DNA of 19,408 nucleotides from positions 1-19,408 of the forward strand of contig JBLGCL010000032.1 in assembly GCA_047617305.1 (NCBI GenBank), written 5' to 3'. How positions within the stretch are numbered: position 1 is the first letter of the stretch; every line of letters begins with the position of its first letter. Below, one piece after another: positions 6,421 to 13,844 of the stretch. The notes beneath the pieces were generated by a model, which had not been told where the DNA came from, ran no database searches, and worked only from the letters and a program-made list of their open reading frames with translations. The position numbers and the translations under genes were made by a program. This stretch comes from DATFIX01 sp047617305. GTDB taxonomy: Archaea > Halobacteriota > Halobacteria > Halobacteriales > Natrialbaceae.

Positions 6421-7416
6421 GTGGCTAGCACGGCTGGCCCGGTGGTCGAGGTGACCGACCTCACCAAGGAGTACGGATCGCTCACGGCGGTGGACGGCGT
6501 GTCCTTCGAGATTCGAGCCGACGAGATCTTCGCCCTGGTCGGCCCCAACGGCGCCGGCAAGACGACAACCGTTGAAATGCTCGAATGTTTGCGCAGCCCC
6601 ACGAGCGGGTCGGCGACCGTGATGGGCCACGACGTGCTCGAGGAGGCCCGAACGGTCAAGGAGCACATCGGCGTCGTCCCGCAGGCGTTCGACACCTTCG
6701 ACCGGCTGACGGTCAGGGAGAACGTCGCCCTGGCGCGCCGGATGTACGTCGACGGGCTGGCGGTCGACGACGTGCTCGACCAGCTCGACATCGCGGAGTG
6801 GGCCGACACGCGATTCGGTTCGCTGTCCGGCGGCCTCCAGCAACGCACCGGGATCGCCATGGCGCTCGTCAGCGACCCGGCCGTGCTCTTCCTGGACGAG
6901 CCGACGACCGGGCTGGATCCCGCCGCTCGACGGTCCACCTGGCGGCAGATCGAGCGCCTGGCGAACCTGGGCACGGCGGTGGTGTTGACCACCCACTACA
7001 TGGAGGAGGTCGAGGAACTGGCGGACCGCGCCGCGTTGCTGGTCGAGGGGTCGCTGGAGGCGGTCGACTCGGTCGACGCCCTCGTCGATCGGTACGGCGG
7101 CGACGTCAAGCTCGTCGTGAGCCGGGACGGCGACGGTTACGACGACGAGGACGGTGACGCGGCCGAGGACGGAACCGGGACCGACGACGGTGACGCCGTC
7201 GAGGCCACGCTCCGCGCGGCCGCGACGGAGGTCTACCGGGACGACACCGGGAACCTGGTCGGCCTGTTCGACGACCGGGAGACGGCCCAGGAGACGTTCG
7301 GCCGGGTCCACCGGCTCGAGGGGAACCGATCGATCCAGCTGACCACCGCCGGCATGGAGGACGTCTTCCTGCGACTCGTCGGGGGCTCGGTGGACAGCCA
7401 GGGGGAACTACGATGA
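6421..7416 (+). CDS. ABC-2 exporter ATP-binding protein (DrrA-like)
   Basis: A 331-residue cytoplasmic ATPase that should energise the permease encoded next. Walker A Gly-Pro-Asn-Gly-Ala-Gly-Lys-Thr-Thr is at 41-49. The Q-loop glutamine lies in Val-Pro-Gln-Ala. The ABC signature Leu-Ser-Gly-Gly-Leu-Gln-Gln-Arg is at 135-142, Walker B Val-Leu-Phe-Leu-Asp-Glu-Pro at 155-161, and the H-loop histidine at 192 in Thr-Thr-His-Tyr-Met-Glu-Glu. This set is typical of the DrrA/NodI class of drug- or lipid-exporting ABC-2 systems. Residues 236-259 are an insert of almost only Asp/Glu/Gly in the C-terminal domain, probably a haloadaptive loop. The GTG start at 6421 is backed by GGGAGG eight bases upstream. 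It overlaps the permease gene by four bases (ATGA), which implies translational coupling. The substrate is unknown. Confidence 0.93.
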   Translation: MASTAGPVVEVTDLTKEYGSLTAVDGVSFEIRADEIFALVGPNGAGKTTTVEMLECLRSPTSGSATVMGHDVLEEARTVKEHIGVVPQAFDTFDRLTVRENVALARRMYVDGLAVDDVLDQLDIAEWADTRFGSLSGGLQQRTGIAMALVSDPAVLFLDEPTTGLDPAARRSTWRQIERLANLGTAVVLTTHYMEEVEELADRAALLVEGSLEAVDSVDALVDRYGGDVKLVVSRDGDGYDDEDGDAAEDGTGTDDGDAVEATLRAAATEVYRDDTGNLVGLFDDRETAQETFGRVHRLEGNRSIQLTTAGMEDVFLRLVGGSVDSQGELR

Positions 7417-8660
7417 GACGGATCGGCACTCTCGTCGTCGTCCTGTTCAAGAACTGGCTGCGCAGCCGGGAGGCGGTGTTTTTCTCGCTCGCGTTCCCGA
7501 TCATCCTGCTGGTCATCTTCAGCCTGGTCTTCGCCGGCGGGTCGGCTCACTTCACGATCTTCGTCCAGAACGAGGACGTGGGAGCGGACGGCCAGCCGAC
7601 GAACCTCTCGGCGACCTTCGTCGAGACGCTGGCGGAAAACGACGTGTTCACGGTCAAACGGATCGATCCCGATCAGAACCTCTCCCGGTGGGCGCGAGAG
7701 AACCGGTCGTCCGGGACCAAACGGGTCGTCGTGATACCCGACGGGTTCGCGGGGCAGGTTCGAAACGGCTCGGCGGAAGCCCGCAAGGCCGTCATCATCG
7801 ACACGATAGACAGGGTCGACGCCGAGGTTAACGACTCGACCCGGGACTCGATCCGGCAGGGCCTGGGCCGGCAAGGATCCAATGCCACGAACTCGTCAGT
7901 GCCCGCAGAGATCACGTTCCTGACGCCGAGCGACGACGAAACGGGACCGGCCGTTCGGGGGATCCTCGAGAGTCACGTCGCCAGGTTCAACGAACGCGCC
8001 CTGGGGGTCGATCAACCGCCGGCAACGATCACGACGGGCACGATGAATAGTCGTGACCTCGGGGCGGTCGACTACTACCTGCCGGCGTTCATCGCGACGA
8101 TCGTCCTGATCAACGGCGTGATCTCGGTGACCTCGGAGGTGGCGAGTTTCAAATCCGACGGGACGCTGAAACGGCTCGTCGCGACGCCCCTTCGAAAGCG
8201 CGACTGGATCCTCGCGAACGTGATCCAGCAGTCGGTCCTCGCGCTCGTTCTCGCCGGGGTGATGGTGCTCGTCGCTCACCTGGCCTTCGGGGTGACGGTG
8301 ATCCCTGGACCGCTGTCGGTCGCCCTCGTCCTGCTCGGCGCGGTCGCCTTCTCGGCGCTGGGGATCACGCTCGGGAGTTTCGTCGACGACCCCGACGCGG
8401 CGACGAGCCTCGGGAACGCGATCGCCTTCCCGATGATGTTCCTCTCGGGCGTGTTCTGGGAGATCAGTCTCATGCCGGAGTACCTCCAGACCGTCGCGGA
8501 ACTGATGCCCCTGTACCACTTTCATCGGGGATTGCGGCGGCTGATGATCCTCGGGACGAGCGACGGCGTGGTATTCCCGTTCGCGATTCTCGGAGTAGGC
8601 GCGGCGGCGTTCCTCGCGCTGGCGGTGCGCGTCTCCGAGTGGCAGGATCTGGACGGCTGA
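7413..8660 (+). CDS. ABC-2 type transporter permease with large extracytoplasmic domain
   Basis: A 415-residue permease partner of the preceding ATPase. One membrane segment near residues 24-45 is followed by a long soluble stretch (about 50-210) rich in Asn/Asp/Thr, presumably outside the membrane. Five or so hydrophobic segments then cluster in the C-terminal half. This 1+5 layout, and the conserved Pro-Met-Met-Phe-Leu-Ser-Gly-Val-Phe-Trp-Glu (around 343-353) before the last segments, are typical of the ABC2_membrane/DrrB-YhgE-like class. The start ATG overlaps the ATPase stop (ATGA), with an AGGGGGA ribosome-binding site at 7400-7406. The two genes therefore form a complete half-transporter pair that would function as 2+2. 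The substrate could be a drug, lipid or glycolipid; the sequence does not show which. Confidence 0.9.
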   Translation: MRRIGTLVVVLFKNWLRSREAVFFSLAFPIILLVIFSLVFAGGSAHFTIFVQNEDVGADGQPTNLSATFVETLAENDVFTVKRIDPDQNLSRWARENRSSGTKRVVVIPDGFAGQVRNGSAEARKAVIIDTIDRVDAEVNDSTRDSIRQGLGRQGSNATNSSVPAEITFLTPSDDETGPAVRGILESHVARFNERALGVDQPPATITTGTMNSRDLGAVDYYLPAFIATIVLINGVISVTSEVASFKSDGTLKRLVATPLRKRDWILANVIQQSVLALVLAGVMVLVAHLAFGVTVIPGPLSVALVLLGAVAFSALGITLGSFVDDPDAATSLGNAIAFPMMFLSGVFWEISLMPEYLQTVAELMPLYHFHRGLRRLMILGTSDGVVFPFAILGVGAAAFLALAVRVSEWQDLDG

Positions 8661-8697
8661 GCGACCGGCCGGACCCGGGGCGTCGTCGGACCGTCCG

Positions 8698-9525
8698 TCA
8701 CTTCCGGGACCGCGAGGACGCGCCACGGCGGTCGTCGGTCGCCAGCCGGTCCGAGAGTCGGCCGAGGAGCCCGTCGGGGTGGGTGATGTATTGGCCGTAG
8801 AGGACCGCACACCCGGCGGTGACGCCGCCCATGATCAACCCGAGGAAGACGGCGCTGAGCACCAGGTTTTCGGTCCGGACGACCAGGTTCGCCGAGGCCG
8901 AGACGAACACCGTCACGAGGAGGATCTCGACGATGACGCCCAGAAACGTCCCGGCCGCGGCCGCGACCACGGCTTCGGTCCCCTCCTCGCGGGTTCCGGC
9001 GTAGAACCCGGCGAGAACGGCGATGACGCCGGCCTGGGCCGGGATCGTGGCCAGGAGCACTCGCGGCGACAACAGGGAGACCTGCAACTGGAAGGAGTCG
9101 AGCACCACCAGATCGATCCCCGCGAACAGGAGTCCGAGGAGCGCCATTCCGGTCCCGAGAACGATGAATACCGCGACGATGCTGGCCATGAGGTTCCGCG
9201 GGATCGGCGTCTCGACCCCGGCGGCGTGGCCCACCTGGTCGGTCCACTCCAGGGTCTCGGCGTCCGCGGTCTCCTCGTCGGATCGGGGTTCTCCGGGCGT
9301 CGTCGCCGTGCCCTCGGACTCCTCGGCGTCGCCGTCGTGCTCCACGACCTCCTCGACCCCGTTCTCGGTCGTCTCTTCGGACTCGAACTCCGTCACGTCG
9401 ACGGCCGGAGTGTGGACGTACTCCCCGTCCTGCCGTTCGTCACGGGACGACCGTTCCTCGTCAGTCCCCTCGTCGTCGTCCCCGTCATCGTCGGGGCTGT
9501 ACTTCCCGTGATCGTCCTCGGCCAT
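8698..9525 (-). CDS. Four-TM membrane protein with long acidic N-terminal tail, unknown function
   Basis: A 275-residue protein that I do not recognise as a named family. Residues 1-95 are almost entirely Asp/Glu/Ser/Thr/Gly with long acidic runs, and are probably disordered and cytoplasmic. Four hydrophobic segments follow at about 111-136, 158-177, 184-210 and 221-245, several rich in Gly/Ala. A basic Arg/Ser tail ends the protein (Ser-Ser-Arg-Ser-Arg-Lys). It resembles haloarchaeal 'conserved membrane proteins' of DUF5518-like glycine-rich type, but that link is weak. The ATG at 9525 has a good minus-strand TATA (ATATAA, plus-strand 9551-9556) about 27 bases upstream. The gene is divergent from ligA and converges with the ABC permease. 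Confidence 0.78.
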   Translation of the reverse strand: MAEDDHGKYSPDDDGDDDEGTDEERSSRDERQDGEYVHTPAVDVTEFESEETTENGVEEVVEHDGDAEESEGTATTPGEPRSDEETADAETLEWTDQVGHAAGVETPIPRNLMASIVAVFIVLGTGMALLGLLFAGIDLVVLDSFQLQVSLLSPRVLLATIPAQAGVIAVLAGFYAGTREEGTEAVVAAAAGTFLGVIVEILLVTVFVSASANLVVRTENLVLSAVFLGLIMGGVTAGCAVLYGQYITHPDGLLGRLSDRLATDDRRGASSRSRK

Positions 9526-9550
9526 ACTGGAAGGAAGGACTACGGCTGTG

Positions 9551-9556
9551 TTATAT
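9551..9556 (-). promoter_or_regulatory. TATA box of the acidic-tail membrane protein gene
   Basis: ATATAA on the minus strand, centred about 28 bases before the ATG at 9525. It is the clearest AT-rich element in the 96-base divergent region shared with ligA. The ligA side has only a weak candidate, TACTAA near 9591-9596, about 28 bases before its ATG. Confidence 0.55.
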
Positions 9557-9621
9557 CTTGGCTATAGCGGACCGCCCGTCGGTCGGTAGCTACTAACGGC
9601 TCGCGTCCGCACCCACCGCCG

Positions 9622-11724
9622 ATGAGCGAGTCCGGCGAGCAACGCCCGAGTGAGAACCCGTACGTGGAGGAACCGCCGACCGACTTCGACTCGGCCGGGG
9701 AACTGACCGAGGGCGAGGCGGCCGAACAGGCCGACCTGCTCCGGGAGGCCATCCGGTATCACGACTACCGCTACTACGTCGAGGCCGATCCCCTGATCGC
9801 CGACCGCACGTACGACGCGCTGCTGGGGCGGTTGCAGGACCTGGAGGACCACTTCGACCTCGACACGGAGGGCTCGCCAACCCAGCGCGTCGGGGGCGAA
9901 CCGGTCGACGCCTTCGAGACCGTCGAGCACGTCGCGCCGATGCTCTCGATCGACATGGGTGGCGACCCCGCGGAGGTCCGGGATTTCGACGATCGCGTCC
10001 GGTCGGAACTGGCCGACGCCGGCTTCGAGCCCGAGGACGTCAGGTACGTTTGCGAGCCGAAGTTCGACGGCGTCTCGATCGAGGTGATCTACGACGACGG
10101 CGTCTACGAGCGTGCGGTCACCCGCGGGGACGGCCAGGAGGGCGACGACGTCACCCGGAACGTCCGGACCGTCCGGGCCGTCCCACAGCGGTTGCGGGGC
10201 GACCCGCCCGAGCTCCTGGCCGTCCGGGGCGAACTCCACATGCCCACGGACGCCTTCCAGGCGTACAACCGCGAGCGCATCGAGGCCGGGAAGGACCCCT
10301 TCGCCAACCCGCGCAACGCCACGGCCGGGACGATCCGCCAGCAGGACCCCTCGGTCGTGGCCGAACGCCCGCTTTCGATCTTTTTCTTCGACGTGCTCGA
10401 GTCGAGCGACCCCTGGGAGGCTCACTGGGACGCGCTCGAAGCGTTCCCGACCCTCGGCCTCCGGACCAACGACCGGGTGGAACGGGTCGAGGACATCGAC
10501 GAGGCGATCGCCTATCGGGACGACCTGCTCGCGGTTCGCGACGACCTCGACTACGAGATCGACGGCGTCGTGATCAAGGTGGACGACCGCGCGGCCCGCG
10601 AGCACCTGGGCGCGACCTCGCGGCACTACCGCTGGGCGTTCGCCTACAAGTTCCCCGCCCGGACCGAGGAGACGACGGTCCGGGACGTCCTCGTCCAGGT
10701 GGGTCGCACCGGTCGGCTGACGCCGGTCGCGTTGCTCGATCCGGTCGACGTCGGCGGGGTCACCGTCGCCCGGGCGAGCCTGCACAACCCCGAGCAGATC
10801 GCGGAACTGGGCGTGGACGTGGGCGACCGGGTGCGCGTCGAACGGGCCGGCGACGTCATCCCGCAGGTGGCGGAGGTGGTCGAGCACGGGAGCGACGGCC
10901 ACTTCGAGTTCCCCGGGGAGTGCCCGGTCTGTGGCAGCCCCGTCGAGCGCGACGGGCCGGTCGCGTACTGCACCGGCGGCCTGGCCTGCGAGGCCCAGTT
11001 GCGCCGCGCCATCGAACACTACGGGAGCGACGCCGGCCTGGACGTCGAGGGACTGGGCGAGCGGACCGTCGACCAGCTGGTCGACGCGGGCCTGATCGAC
11101 GGCCTCGCGGACCTCTACGAACTCGACCCCGGGGACCTGGCCGAACTCGAGGGGTGGGGCGAGCGCAGCGCGACGAACCTGGTCGACCAGATCGACGCCA
11201 CGCGCGAACCGCCACTTCCCGATTTCCTCGCCGCGCTCGGGATCCCCGACGTCGGCGGCACGACGGCCCGGGCGATCGCCCGCGAGTTCGGCACGTTCGA
11301 GGCGATCCGCGAGGCGGCCGAGGAGGGCGATCGCGAGGCGTTCCAGCGCGTTCCCGACGTCGGTCCCGCCGTCGCGGACAGCGTCGTCGAGTTCTTCCGC
11401 ACCGACGCCAACCGCGAGGCGATCGACGCGCTCCTCGACCACGTCGATCCCCGACCGGTCGAAACGGACGCCGGCGGCGACGAACTCGAGGGACTGACGT
11501 TCGTCTTCACCGGCGCACTGGAGGGCTATACCCGCGACGAGGCGCAGGACCTCGTCGAGGGACACGGCGGCAACGCCACGTCGAGCGTCTCGGGCAACAC
11601 CGACTACCTGGTCGCCGGGGAGAACCCGGGGACGACGAAGCGCGAGGACGCCGACGCCAACGACGTGCCGGTGATCGACGAGACGGAGTTCCAGAATCTG
11701 CTCGCGGAGCGGGGCGTCCTGTGA
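9622..11724 (+). CDS. ligA: NAD-dependent DNA ligase
   Basis: A 700-residue ligase that seals nicks using NAD+, with the domain order of bacterial LigA. The Ia domain has Tyr-His-Asp-Tyr-Arg-Tyr-Tyr-Val (residues about 49-56). The adenylation domain has its catalytic lysine Lys147 in Cys-Glu-Pro-Lys-Phe-Asp-Gly. An OB fold is followed by a C4 zinc finger with Cys434, Cys437, Cys450 and Cys456. Helix-hairpin-helix repeats include Gly-Ile-Pro-Asp-Val-Gly-Gly and Val-Pro-Asp-Val-Gly-Pro. A C-terminal BRCT domain (about 613-700) begins Leu-Glu-Gly-Leu-Thr-Phe-Val-Phe-Thr-Gly. Haloarchaea are known to carry this bacterial-type enzyme alongside the archaeal ATP ligase, and Haloferax LigN is the studied case. 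All catalytic landmarks are intact. The acidic N-terminal extension of about 35 residues is usual in halophiles. Start ATG 9622; the stop lies one base from the stop of the convergent lipoprotein gene. Confidence 0.97.
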   Translation: MSESGEQRPSENPYVEEPPTDFDSAGELTEGEAAEQADLLREAIRYHDYRYYVEADPLIADRTYDALLGRLQDLEDHFDLDTEGSPTQRVGGEPVDAFETVEHVAPMLSIDMGGDPAEVRDFDDRVRSELADAGFEPEDVRYVCEPKFDGVSIEVIYDDGVYERAVTRGDGQEGDDVTRNVRTVRAVPQRLRGDPPELLAVRGELHMPTDAFQAYNRERIEAGKDPFANPRNATAGTIRQQDPSVVAERPLSIFFFDVLESSDPWEAHWDALEAFPTLGLRTNDRVERVEDIDEAIAYRDDLLAVRDDLDYEIDGVVIKVDDRAAREHLGATSRHYRWAFAYKFPARTEETTVRDVLVQVGRTGRLTPVALLDPVDVGGVTVARASLHNPEQIAELGVDVGDRVRVERAGDVIPQVAEVVEHGSDGHFEFPGECPVCGSPVERDGPVAYCTGGLACEAQLRRAIEHYGSDAGLDVEGLGERTVDQLVDAGLIDGLADLYELDPGDLAELEGWGERSATNLVDQIDATREPPLPDFLAALGIPDVGGTTARAIAREFGTFEAIREAAEEGDREAFQRVPDVGPAVADSVVEFFRTDANREAIDALLDHVDPRPVETDAGGDELEGLTFVFTGALEGYTRDEAQDLVEGHGGNATSSVSGNTDYLVAGENPGTTKREDADANDVPVIDETEFQNLLAERGVL

Positions 11725-11725
11725 C

Positions 11726-12547
11726 CTACGCCGCCGACTGATTGCCCGCCCAGGCCGGGCGCTCGACGCTCGTGGTACCCACGGATTCGAAGGTGACCGT
11801 CCGCGTTCCACGGATCACCTGGCCCTCCTCGGTTTCCGGGAATTTGTAACCCTCCGTCTTGAACACCGCGTACTCGACGGTGTATTTCCTGACGAGCCCA
11901 TCGTCGGTCACGAGCGCCCGGAAGGTGACGTTGCGCAGTTCGTCGTACCGCCGGCCCGACAGGACCGTCTTCGCCACCAGGGCTTCGTCTTCGGGGGCAG
12001 TGGCCTCGAGGCAGTACAACGTCTCGCCGTCGCGCTTCACGGTGCCGTTGTACTGCAGGTTCGTGGCCGTCAGGAGCGTGGGCACCATCTTCGGGCTCCG
12101 AAGGGACCCTTCCGTCCCCTGGACGGGGAGGCGCTTCGACGTGGTGTCGTTGGTCACCTTCGCGAGGACGGTCGTCCCGTTTCGGTAGAACTCGAGCGTG
12201 GCGGCGGAGGGCAGAAACGGGGGTGCGAACAGGCCGCCGGACACCGTCGGTTCGACGACCGCCGTCGCGATCCCCGACGCGGGGTCGACCCGGTACGTCG
12301 CCCGTTTCGAGCCCCGCAGCGACCCGTTCTCGTAGCGGATCGTTTCCGTGATCTCGACGGTGCGGGACTGGTCCCGCAGGATCTCTCGGTGGGCCGACGC
12401 GAGTGCCGACGCGTCCTGCACGCCGTTTTCCGATAGACCCGGCGGTATCGCGGGCCCCGGGTCCGACCCGAGCGGGAGCGCTCCGCAACCGGCGAGGAGA
12501 ACCAGCGCCGCGAGCGAAACGGCCATTACGGCCTTCCGGGGTGCCAT
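11726..12547 (-). CDS. Haloarchaeal lipoprotein of unknown function (DUF7537-like)
   Basis: A 273-residue exported protein. It has a hydrophobic signal with the lipobox Leu-Leu-Ala-Gly-Cys21, so it is probably lipid-anchored on the outer face of the cell membrane. The mature part is beta-rich with many Tyr/Thr. It follows the pattern of haloarchaeal lipoproteins (DUF7537-like) that have a Thr-x-Glu-x-Thr-Glu-Thr-Ile-Arg-Tyr-Glu-Asn strand early and a Val-Thr-Phe-Glu-Ser near the end. The family assignment is from memory of this pattern and is tentative. Its molecular role is unknown; the fold may resemble LolA/outer-surface carrier proteins, which is speculation. Start ATG 12547, with a TATA-like ATTTAACATTAA (minus strand) 20-31 bases upstream. 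It converges with ligA with a single base between the stop codons. Confidence 0.8.
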   Translation of the reverse strand: MAPRKAVMAVSLAALVLLAGCGALPLGSDPGPAIPPGLSENGVQDASALASAHREILRDQSRTVEITETIRYENGSLRGSKRATYRVDPASGIATAVVEPTVSGGLFAPPFLPSAATLEFYRNGTTVLAKVTNDTTSKRLPVQGTEGSLRSPKMVPTLLTATNLQYNGTVKRDGETLYCLEATAPEDEALVAKTVLSGRRYDELRNVTFRALVTDDGLVRKYTVEYAVFKTEGYKFPETEEGQVIRGTRTVTFESVGTTSVERPAWAGNQSAA

Positions 12548-12804
12548 AAGGGACGATTTACTCCGGTTAATGTTAAATTTCCTGTAGTTTTGGGTTCCCC
12601 CTCACACTGTCGGTTTCCCGTTTCGGTCCCGGCAGGGGGCCAAACGCCGGTCACGCCGCGGTCGACGGTCGTCTCCCATTCGCACGCCCCGTCGCGAGGT
12701 GGCGATGACGACGTGTCGGTGTGGCCGTTCTATCGTGCCACTGTGATCGACCGGGGGCTCCCTCCGCGTCGCGCGACACGAGGGTCGATCGTCGGCAGTG
12801 GGGA
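12548..12804. other. Intergenic region between permease B and lipoprotein genes (257 bases)
   Basis: It holds the lipoprotein promoter near 12567-12578. The rest (about 12600-12804) lies after the permease B stop and shows no supported gene, strong hairpin or T-run terminator. Reading frames crossing it are GC-rich shadows without starts that fit a promoter. Confidence 0.5.
12567..12578 (-). promoter_or_regulatory. TATA region of the lipoprotein gene
   Basis: ATTTAACATTAA on the minus strand, centred about 26 bases before the ATG at 12547. It lies in an unusually AT-rich patch (about 12557-12592) of an otherwise GC-rich window. A leaderless transcript is expected. Confidence 0.55.
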
Positions 12805-13641
12805 TCAGAGGTCGGCGTTTTCGAACCGCCAGTATCCGATCGCGGTCGGGACGACGATCCAGAACGCGAGGACGACGAACCCCCACCAGTCGTTGAGCCA
12901 GATCCTGGACCCGTCGCCGGCCATGCCGGGCGCGGCACCACCGATCGACAGCAGGAACGACAGCCCCTGCACGAAGGCGATCCGCGGACTGGCCGTCAGG
13001 ACGAACGTGGAGATCGACTCGACCGACGTCGCGCCGAGTCCCAGCACCGCGTCCCCCAGCAGGTACGGCAGCAGGGTCATCGAGAGCGTCTCCCAGAGGA
13101 GGGTGAACGCAAGCACCAGGGCGACGGCGACCGCCAGGACGAGGCCGCTCGATCCGCTCGAGGCCGAGAGTCCCACCGCAATGGCGACGAACGTGACGCC
13201 GAGCAGGACCGTCATGCCGACGAACAGGAGGTAGTCGACCGGCTGGAAGCCGCCGATCAGCGCCACGAACGCGATCGACCCGAGGAGGTAGCCGATCAGG
13301 ACGGCCGTCGTCACGACCGCCGAGCGGCCGACGAGCTTGCCCAACAGCACCTCGCCGCGCGTGTGCGGGAGGGAGAGCAGCAGTTTGATGCTTCCCGATT
13401 CCCGCTCGCCGACGATCGACTTGTACCCGACGAGGGTGCCGGCCAGCGGCAACAGGAGGAACAGCGGGCCGATGAAGGACCCGAGCAACGTGTCGAAGCC
13501 CGCGTTGACCCCGCCGCCGATCGCCCCGAAGACGTAGACGATGCCGACGACGAGCACGGTGAAGAGGATCGTCAGCGCCCACAGCGCCTTCGATCGCCCG
13601 GCGTCCCGGAAGTCCTTCCGGGCGACGGCGATCCAACTCAT
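12805..13641 (-). CDS. ABC-2 family permease B
   Basis: A 278-residue membrane protein with about six hydrophobic segments. It is related to permease A upstream in the same operon. Both start Met-Ser-Trp-x-Ala-Val-Ala-x-Lys-Asp-Phe-x-Asp-Ala, both carry Gly-Glu-Arg-Glu-Ser-Gly-Ser-Ile-Lys-Leu-Leu-Leu and Leu-Pro-His-Thr-Arg in the first cytoplasmic loop, and both end with Arg-Phe-x3-Asp-Leu. The GERESGS..LLL.LPHTR block is the coupling region of NosY/CcmB-like ABC-2 permeases. With permease A it could form a heterodimer driven by the ATPase at 14672-15586. The start ATG at 13641 overlaps the stop of a possible 32-codon ORF (ATGA). The gap to permease A is 203 bases, longer than the tight ATPase-permease A junction, so a separate promoter or an internal deletion is possible. 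The substrate is unknown. Confidence 0.88.
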   Translation of the reverse strand: MSWIAVARKDFRDAGRSKALWALTILFTVLVVGIVYVFGAIGGGVNAGFDTLLGSFIGPLFLLLPLAGTLVGYKSIVGERESGSIKLLLSLPHTRGEVLLGKLVGRSAVVTTAVLIGYLLGSIAFVALIGGFQPVDYLLFVGMTVLLGVTFVAIAVGLSASSGSSGLVLAVAVALVLAFTLLWETLSMTLLPYLLGDAVLGLGATSVESISTFVLTASPRIAFVQGLSFLLSIGGAAPGMAGDGSRIWLNDWWGFVVLAFWIVVPTAIGYWRFENADL

Positions 13642-13736
13642 TCCTCGGCCCCCATCCCGGCGTCGGGTTCGTAAAGGAGGGCGGTGTCAGCAGATCCGGC
13701 TCCCGGGGCCGTCGGACCGGCAAAGTCGATCGTCAT
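13638..13736 (-). CDS. Possible small ORF (32 aa) coupled to permease B
   Basis: This small frame was found by reading the minus strand in the 203-base gap between permeases A and B. It starts with ATG at 13736, reads Met-Thr-Ile-Asp-Phe-Ala-Gly-Pro-Thr and ends Gly-Met-Gly-Ala-Glu-Glu. Its TGA overlaps the permease B ATG in an ATGA junction, the same type as the ATPase-permease A junction in this operon. There is no Shine-Dalgarno sequence and no other in-frame start; the frame is open back to a TGA at about 13788. The short acidic tail resembles the end of an ABC ATPase C-terminal region, so it may be the remnant of a deleted ATPase gene, a real small protein or a leader for coupling. Chance is not excluded. 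Confidence 0.35.
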   Translation of the reverse strand: MTIDFAGPTAPGAGSADTALLYEPDAGMGAEE

Positions 13737-13844
13737 ACCGGCCGGTTGCGGTCCGCACCTGAGAGGCTTTCGGTCACCGTTTCACAGCTCGACTCCTCTC
13801 GACCCGGGAATCCCGGAGAAAAGCGTCGTCCGGTCTCGCGCCAA

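Noticed and set aside
6366..6428. 20-codon frame with ATG just before the ABC ATPase
   Set aside because: It overlaps the ABC start in another frame and is Gly/Ser/Arg-only. The GTG at 6421 has the ribosome-binding site.
9562..11811. 749-codon minus-strand open frame opposite ligA
   Set aside because: It is an antisense shadow of ligA. GC-rich haloarchaeal genes leave long open frames on the other strand; it lacks any recognisable fold and is Arg/Val/Asp-biased as shadows are.
13605..13622. Perfect palindrome CCCGGAAG-TC-CTTCCGGG
   Set aside because: It lies inside permease B and arises from the codons for Lys-Asp-Phe-Arg-Asp, so it is explained by coding sequence. The half-site likeness to the 15629-15651 operator is coincidental.
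12602..13723. 373-codon minus-strand frame over permease B
   Set aside because: Different frame of permease B with a shadow composition and no membrane segments; permease B itself has clear family motifs.
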